Origin: an uncultured Collinsella sp.
GTDB lineage: Bacteria > Actinomycetota > Coriobacteriia > Coriobacteriales > Coriobacteriaceae
Direction of reading: 5' to 3'
Assembly: GCA_900551195.1 (NCBI GenBank)
Contig: URVD01000049.1
Span: forward strand, 1 to 9,767
Length of the DNA stretch: 9,767 bases
Made by a program: the position numbers and the translations under genes. This document shows, in pieces, positions 6,883 to 9,767 of the stretch (position 1 is the first letter of the stretch; every line of letters begins with the position of its first letter). The notes under the pieces are model-generated. The model saw nothing but the letters and a program-made list of their open reading frames with translations. It was not told the DNA's origin and did not search any database.

Positions 6883-6937
6883 CGTCGTTCGGTTGAGACT
6901 CGTCCGTCTTATTAGAGACAACAAGAAAGGAATCTGC

Positions 6938-8068
6938 ATGTCTGAGTTTACTGCCGGTCCTGCCGGTCGTATCGAGCGTGTCCGTACCCTGATGGTCGAG
7001 CGCGGCTACGATGCCATCGTGGTGCGCGACGAGGCCAACCTTCGTTGGCTCACGGGCGTGAAGGGCGTCTTCGACTACACCTTCGAGTTTCCGCACGCCG
7101 CGTTTATTACGGCAGATCAGTGCCTGTTCCACACCGACTCGCGCTACCTCAACAGCTTTGAGGAGAACACGCCCGCCGGCAGCCCCTGGGTCTACGACAT
7201 GGACGAGGGCACTATCCCCGGTTGGGTCGCCGGCAAGATCGCGGCCAACAAGTGCCGCGTCTGCGCTGTCGAGGACGACATGCAGATCAACTTCTACCAG
7301 GGTATTCAGCGTGGCCTGGAGGACCGCTCCGTTGCCTGCATGCTGCCGCTGATGCATGACGACATTCGCAAGATGCGTGCCATCAAGGACGCCGAGGAGA
7401 TCGAGCTCATGCGCCATGCGCAGTCGATCACCGATGCCGCCTTCCAGCACATGCTCGGCTTTATTAAGCCCGGCATGACCGAGAAGCAGGTTCGCAACGA
7501 GCTCGAGAACTTTATGTTCGCCAACGGCGCCGACAGCCTGGCCTTTGGCTCTATTGTGGCGAGCGGTCCCAACACCGCCAACCCGCACGCCGTGCCGAGT
7601 GACCGCGTGATCGAGAAGGGCGACTTCGTCCTCATGGATTACGGCGCGGGCTACTGCGATTATCGTTCCGACATGACGCGCACCGTCGTGATGGGCGAGC
7701 CTACCCAGGAGCAGCTCGACCTGTACGCGCTCGTGCGCCGCACCCACGAGGAGTGCGTCGCTGCCATCCATCCGGGCGTCGAGGGCAACGACATTTTTAA
7801 GCTTTCCAAGAAGATCATCGGCGATGCCGGCTATGGTGATTACTACAACCATGGTCTGGGCCACGGCGTGGGCATCGACATCCATGAGCTGCCCAACTTC
7901 AACCGCAGCAAGAACATCATCGAGGTCGGCTCGGTTATCACCATGGAGCCCGGCGTCTACCTGCCCGGTGTGGGCGGCGTGCGCCTGGAGGACTACGGCG
8001 TGGTCACCGAGAACGGCTACGAGCCCTTTACCAAGACGCCGCACGACCTGCACATCATCGATTGTTAA
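6938..8068 (+). CDS. M24 family Xaa-Pro peptidase (PepQ/PepP-like)
   Basis: A cytoplasmic metallopeptidase that removes the residue before proline from peptides or splits Xaa-Pro dipeptides. It has 376 residues: an N-terminal creatinase-like domain (about 1-130) with the typical NLRWLTG segment, then a pita-bread catalytic domain. All five metal ligands are present: D234 and D245 in MDYGAGYCDYRSDMTRT, H309 in GLGHGVGIDIHE, E337 in MEPGVY and E351 in RLEDYG; H316 is the usual catalytic His. The ATG at 6938 has AAAGGA at 6926-6931 with 6-base spacing; the in-frame ATG at 6874 lies in the leader and an even earlier codon at 6863 overlaps its palindrome, so both are rejected. Its position before efp matches pepQ in other actinobacteria. 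Dipeptidase versus aminopeptidase specificity cannot be decided here. Confidence 0.92.
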   Translation: MSEFTAGPAGRIERVRTLMVERGYDAIVVRDEANLRWLTGVKGVFDYTFEFPHAAFITADQCLFHTDSRYLNSFEENTPAGSPWVYDMDEGTIPGWVAGKIAANKCRVCAVEDDMQINFYQGIQRGLEDRSVACMLPLMHDDIRKMRAIKDAEEIELMRHAQSITDAAFQHMLGFIKPGMTEKQVRNELENFMFANGADSLAFGSIVASGPNTANPHAVPSDRVIEKGDFVLMDYGAGYCDYRSDMTRTVVMGEPTQEQLDLYALVRRTHEECVAAIHPGVEGNDIFKLSKKIIGDAGYGDYYNHGLGHGVGIDIHELPNFNRSKNIIEVGSVITMEPGVYLPGVGGVRLEDYGVVTENGYEPFTKTPHDLHIIDC

Positions 8069-8077
8069 TGCACTTCG

Positions 8078-8108
8078 GTAGATTTTGAGGCATGTCCCAA
8101 AAATCTAC
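8078..8108. repeat. Inverted repeat downstream of the peptidase gene
   Basis: A perfect 9-base inverted repeat, GTAGATTTT (8078-8086) with AAAATCTAC (8100-8108), surrounds a 13-base spacer that can itself pair GG with CC. TTTTG follows on the + strand. It is more AT-rich than its surroundings and independent of the terminator 10 bases later. It may be a weak first terminator, an mRNA 3'-end structure or a dispersed REP-like element. Confidence 0.6.
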
Positions 8109-8117
8109 TTTTGTGGG

Positions 8118-8160
8118 GCGGGGCGTCCGGATCGATTCGGACGCCCCGCGTTCTCTTTTT
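8118..8160 (+). terminator. Strong intrinsic terminator after the peptidase gene
   Basis: A 12-bp perfect GC-rich stem (8118-8129 with 8138-8149) closes an 8-base loop GATCGATT and is followed by TTCTCTTTTT (8151-8160). It ends the peptidase transcript and insulates the efp operon. Confidence 0.92.
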
Positions 8161-8169
8161 ATGCGCTCG

Positions 8170-8197
8170 CTGCAGGCGCCGTCTGCAAGTGTATAAT
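8170..8197 (+). promoter_or_regulatory. efp: Probable promoter of the efp operon
   Basis: A perfect -10 TATAAT is at 8192-8197. The -35 is weak (CTGCAG at 8170-8175, 16-base spacer). A short inverted repeat TGCAG-N7-CTGCA (8171-8187) covers the -35/spacer and could bind a regulator. The position, just after a strong terminator and about 58 bases before the efp start, supports the call. The mRNA leader would be about 50 bases. Confidence 0.6.
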
Positions 8198-8254
8198 TTC
8201 GGTCGTATGTAATTTGGACGCTTCTGCGTTCTGCCCATAACAAGAAAGGTCGCT

Positions 8255-8818
8255 ATGCCTACCATTTCTACCGCCGACTTCAAGAACGGCCTCGGTCTCC
8301 GCATTAAGGACAAGGTCTACACCATCGTCGAGTTCCAGCATGTCAAGCCGGGCAAGGGCGGCGCGTTTGTGCGCTACAAGACCCGCGACATCAAGAGCGG
8401 CCGCGTCGTCGAGAACACCTGCAACGCCGGCACCAAGTTCGAGAGCGTCATGCTCACCACCCGTGAGTTCCAGTATCTCTACAACGATGGCGCCGACTAC
8501 ATCTTCATGGACAACGAGACCTATGAGCAGGTTCCCGTTCCCGAGGACATGGTGGGCGAGAACTCCAAGTGGCTGCGCGAGAACGACGTCTGCCAGCTGC
8601 TCTTCGCCGACGATGAGCTCATGGGCGTGACTCCGCCGATGTTCATCGAGACCGCCATCGTCCAGACCGACCCGGGCTTTAAGGGCGACACCGTCCAGGG
8701 TTCCACCAAGCCGGCCACGATCGACACCGGTGCTGTCATCCAGGTCCCCATGTACCTCAACGAGGGCGAGGTCATCAAGGTTGACACCCGCGACGGCAAG
8801 TTCGTCTCCCGCGTCTAG
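8255..8818 (+). CDS. efp: Elongation factor P
   Basis: Binds between the ribosomal P and E sites and relieves stalling at polyproline stretches. It has 187 residues with the three expected domains: a KOW-like N domain (about 1-65), a central OB domain, and a C-terminal OB domain with the signature from TKPATIDTGA to PMYLNEGEVIKVDTRDGKFVSRV. The tip loop reads HVKPGKGGAFVR with Lys34 as the residue that is modified in many bacteria. The loop resembles the Bacillus form (PGKGA) more than the PGKGP form described for actinobacteria. The Shine-Dalgarno AAAGG (8245-8249) is 5 bases from ATG 8255. It is first gene of an operon with the Asp23-family gene (24-base gap) and nusB. Confidence 0.97.
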   Translation: MPTISTADFKNGLGLRIKDKVYTIVEFQHVKPGKGGAFVRYKTRDIKSGRVVENTCNAGTKFESVMLTTREFQYLYNDGADYIFMDNETYEQVPVPEDMVGENSKWLRENDVCQLLFADDELMGVTPPMFIETAIVQTDPGFKGDTVQGSTKPATIDTGAVIQVPMYLNEGEVIKVDTRDGKFVSRV

Positions 8819-8842
8819 CAACCAACTCTTCTAGGAGGACTC

Positions 8843-9205
8843 ATGCCCCAGGAAATCAAGATTGACGGTATCGGCATTTCGCCCGATGTTCTGACCGCCA
8901 TCGTCTCGCGCGCCGTCACGGATGTCGAGGGCATCGCCTCCGTGGGCGTCAAGGACCTTGCCACCAACCTTGTCTCCATGATGCTCTCTTCTAAGGCCCC
9001 GGCTTCCGAGCCGGCGGTCGAGGCCGAGGTTGTCGGTGACAAGCTCGCGCTCACCGTGCGCGTCGTGGTGTTCTTTGGCTATCCGTTCAAGAAACTCGCC
9101 GAGGCCGTTCGCGCCGCCGTGGTCGCCGCCATCGATGCCCAGGTGGGCGTCGAGGTCGAGCGTGTTGACGTTTGTATCGACGGCCTCGTTTTCCCCAAGG
9201 AGTAA
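8843..9205 (+). CDS. Asp23/Gls24 family protein (YqhY-like)
   Basis: A 120-residue cytoplasmic protein of the Asp23/Gls24 envelope-stress family (PF03780). Typical features are the opening IKIDGIGISPDVLTAIVSRAVTDVEGIASVG, a variable middle with a low-complexity linker (about 50-62), then a beta-alpha-beta end with VRVVVFFGYPFKKLAEAVRAAV and VERVDVCIDGLVF. Members help organise envelope homeostasis; the Bacillus YqhY homologue also lies directly before nusB and is linked to acetyl-CoA carboxylase control, though no acc genes are visible here. AGGAGG at 8833-8838 lies 4 bases before ATG 8843, a strong ribosome-binding site. The nusB start follows the stop by 3 bases. No transmembrane segment or signal peptide is seen. 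The specific function is unknown. Confidence 0.9.
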   Translation: MPQEIKIDGIGISPDVLTAIVSRAVTDVEGIASVGVKDLATNLVSMMLSSKAPASEPAVEAEVVGDKLALTVRVVVFFGYPFKKLAEAVRAAVVAAIDAQVGVEVERVDVCIDGLVFPKE

Positions 9206-9208
9206 CCT

Positions 9209-9767
9209 TTGAGCCTTAAGGTTTATCGCGGGCGTACCCTTGCCCGCAGTCAGGCGCTGCAGCTGCTGTTCCAGGCCGAGGCCACGGACAGCCCGCTCGA
9301 GCGCGTCCTCGAGGGCGATTTCCTGATCTCGAAGGGTCCCCTCGACCCCTACGCCCTGGAGCTGTGCCGCGGTGCCTACGAGCACATCGACCGCATCGAC
9401 TGCGCCCTGCGCGCCATCGCCAAGAACTGGGATCTTATGCGCATGCCAGGCGCCGACCGCAATCTGCTGCGTATCGCCGTCTATGAGATGCGCTTCCTCA
9501 CCGACGATGAGGTCTCGGACGCCATCGTGATCAACGAGGCTGTCGAGCTTGCCAAGGCCTATGGCACCGACCAGTCCGCGTCGTTTGTCAATGGCGTGCT
9601 GGGCAAGATCGCCCGCAGCGAGGAGCTGCCGGGCGAGGAGCTGTACCAAGAGCTGCTGGCCGAGGATCGCGCTCGCGAGGAGGCCCAGACTGCCGAGGCT
9701 GCCGCTAAAGTTGCGGTTGCCCAGGCTGAGGCTGGTGTGCTGGCCGAGGGCGCGGACGCCGCCGAGA
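9209..9767 (+). CDS. nusB: Transcription antitermination factor NusB (3' end outside the window)
   Basis: RNA-binding antitermination factor that with NusE/S10 binds boxA and supports rRNA transcription. The frame is open from a TTG at 9209 to the window edge (186 codons seen). The start is supported by AAGGAG at 9197-9202, which overlaps the stop of the preceding gene and lies 6 bases from the TTG; no ATG or GTG is suitably placed. Family motifs are RTLARSQALQLLFQAEAT near the N-terminus, the ALRAIAKNWDLMRMPGADRNLLRIAVYEMRF helix pair, AIVINEAVELAKAYG (105-119) and FVNGVLGKIAR (to about 136). The NusB fold usually ends there at about 140 residues; here at least 50 further residues rich in Glu and Ala follow, forming an acidic, probably helical or disordered extension of unknown role. 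Confidence 0.93.
   Translation, partial: MSLKVYRGRTLARSQALQLLFQAEATDSPLERVLEGDFLISKGPLDPYALELCRGAYEHIDRIDCALRAIAKNWDLMRMPGADRNLLRIAVYEMRFLTDDEVSDAIVINEAVELAKAYGTDQSASFVNGVLGKIARSEELPGEELYQELLAEDRAREEAQTAEAAAKVAVAQAEAGVLAEGADAAE

Noticed and set aside
1..9767. CRISPR array, tRNA or rRNA gene, insertion sequence
   Set aside because: No regularly spaced direct repeats with unique spacers, no tRNA-like cloverleaf, no rRNA sequence and no transposase were seen on either strand.

Overview
The window looks like core chromosome of a GC-rich actinobacterium, most likely a gut Coriobacteriia (Collinsella-like). This assignment is an inference from strong G/C third-position codon preference, from the gene order, and from the style of AlaRS, MltG and EF-P; no 16S or other marker is present to prove it. 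All genes are on the + strand and tightly packed. No stretch longer than 300 bases lacks a gene.

Layout. (1) Bases 1-96 hold the last 31 codons of an AT-rich gene (26 G+C in the first 100 bases) ending in a topoisomerase-type C4 zinc-finger motif. A strong intrinsic terminator closes it (112-141), and its U-tract overlaps the -35 box of a probable alaS promoter. (2) Bases 214-6806 form one run with overlaps or tiny gaps: alaS, ruvX, mltG, a YqeG-type HAD phosphatase, aroK, and an aroB-like gene broken by a -1 frameshift. (3) Bases 6938-8068 hold an M24 Xaa-Pro peptidase, preceded by a 131-base leader and followed by two tandem hairpins, the second a strong terminator. (4) From a promoter near 8192, efp, an Asp23/Gls24-family gene and nusB (cut by the window end) form a translation/transcription-factor operon.

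How the genes fit together. The order alaS-ruvX-mltG-...-aroK-aroB-pepQ-efp-nusB matches the classical actinobacterial arrangement (as in Mycobacterium), where aroE, aroC and aroD also lie in the cluster. Here those three are absent, a YqeG phosphatase sits where aroE is expected, and the aroB homologue has lost essentially every catalytic motif I can place. The aromatic part of the cluster therefore appears eroded or repurposed, while the flanking housekeeping genes are intact.

The points most worth following up are the non-canonical, frameshifted AroB-like protein, the AT-rich zinc-finger gene abutting alaS, the 7-residue repeat tail of MltG, and the inverted-repeat element after the peptidase gene.
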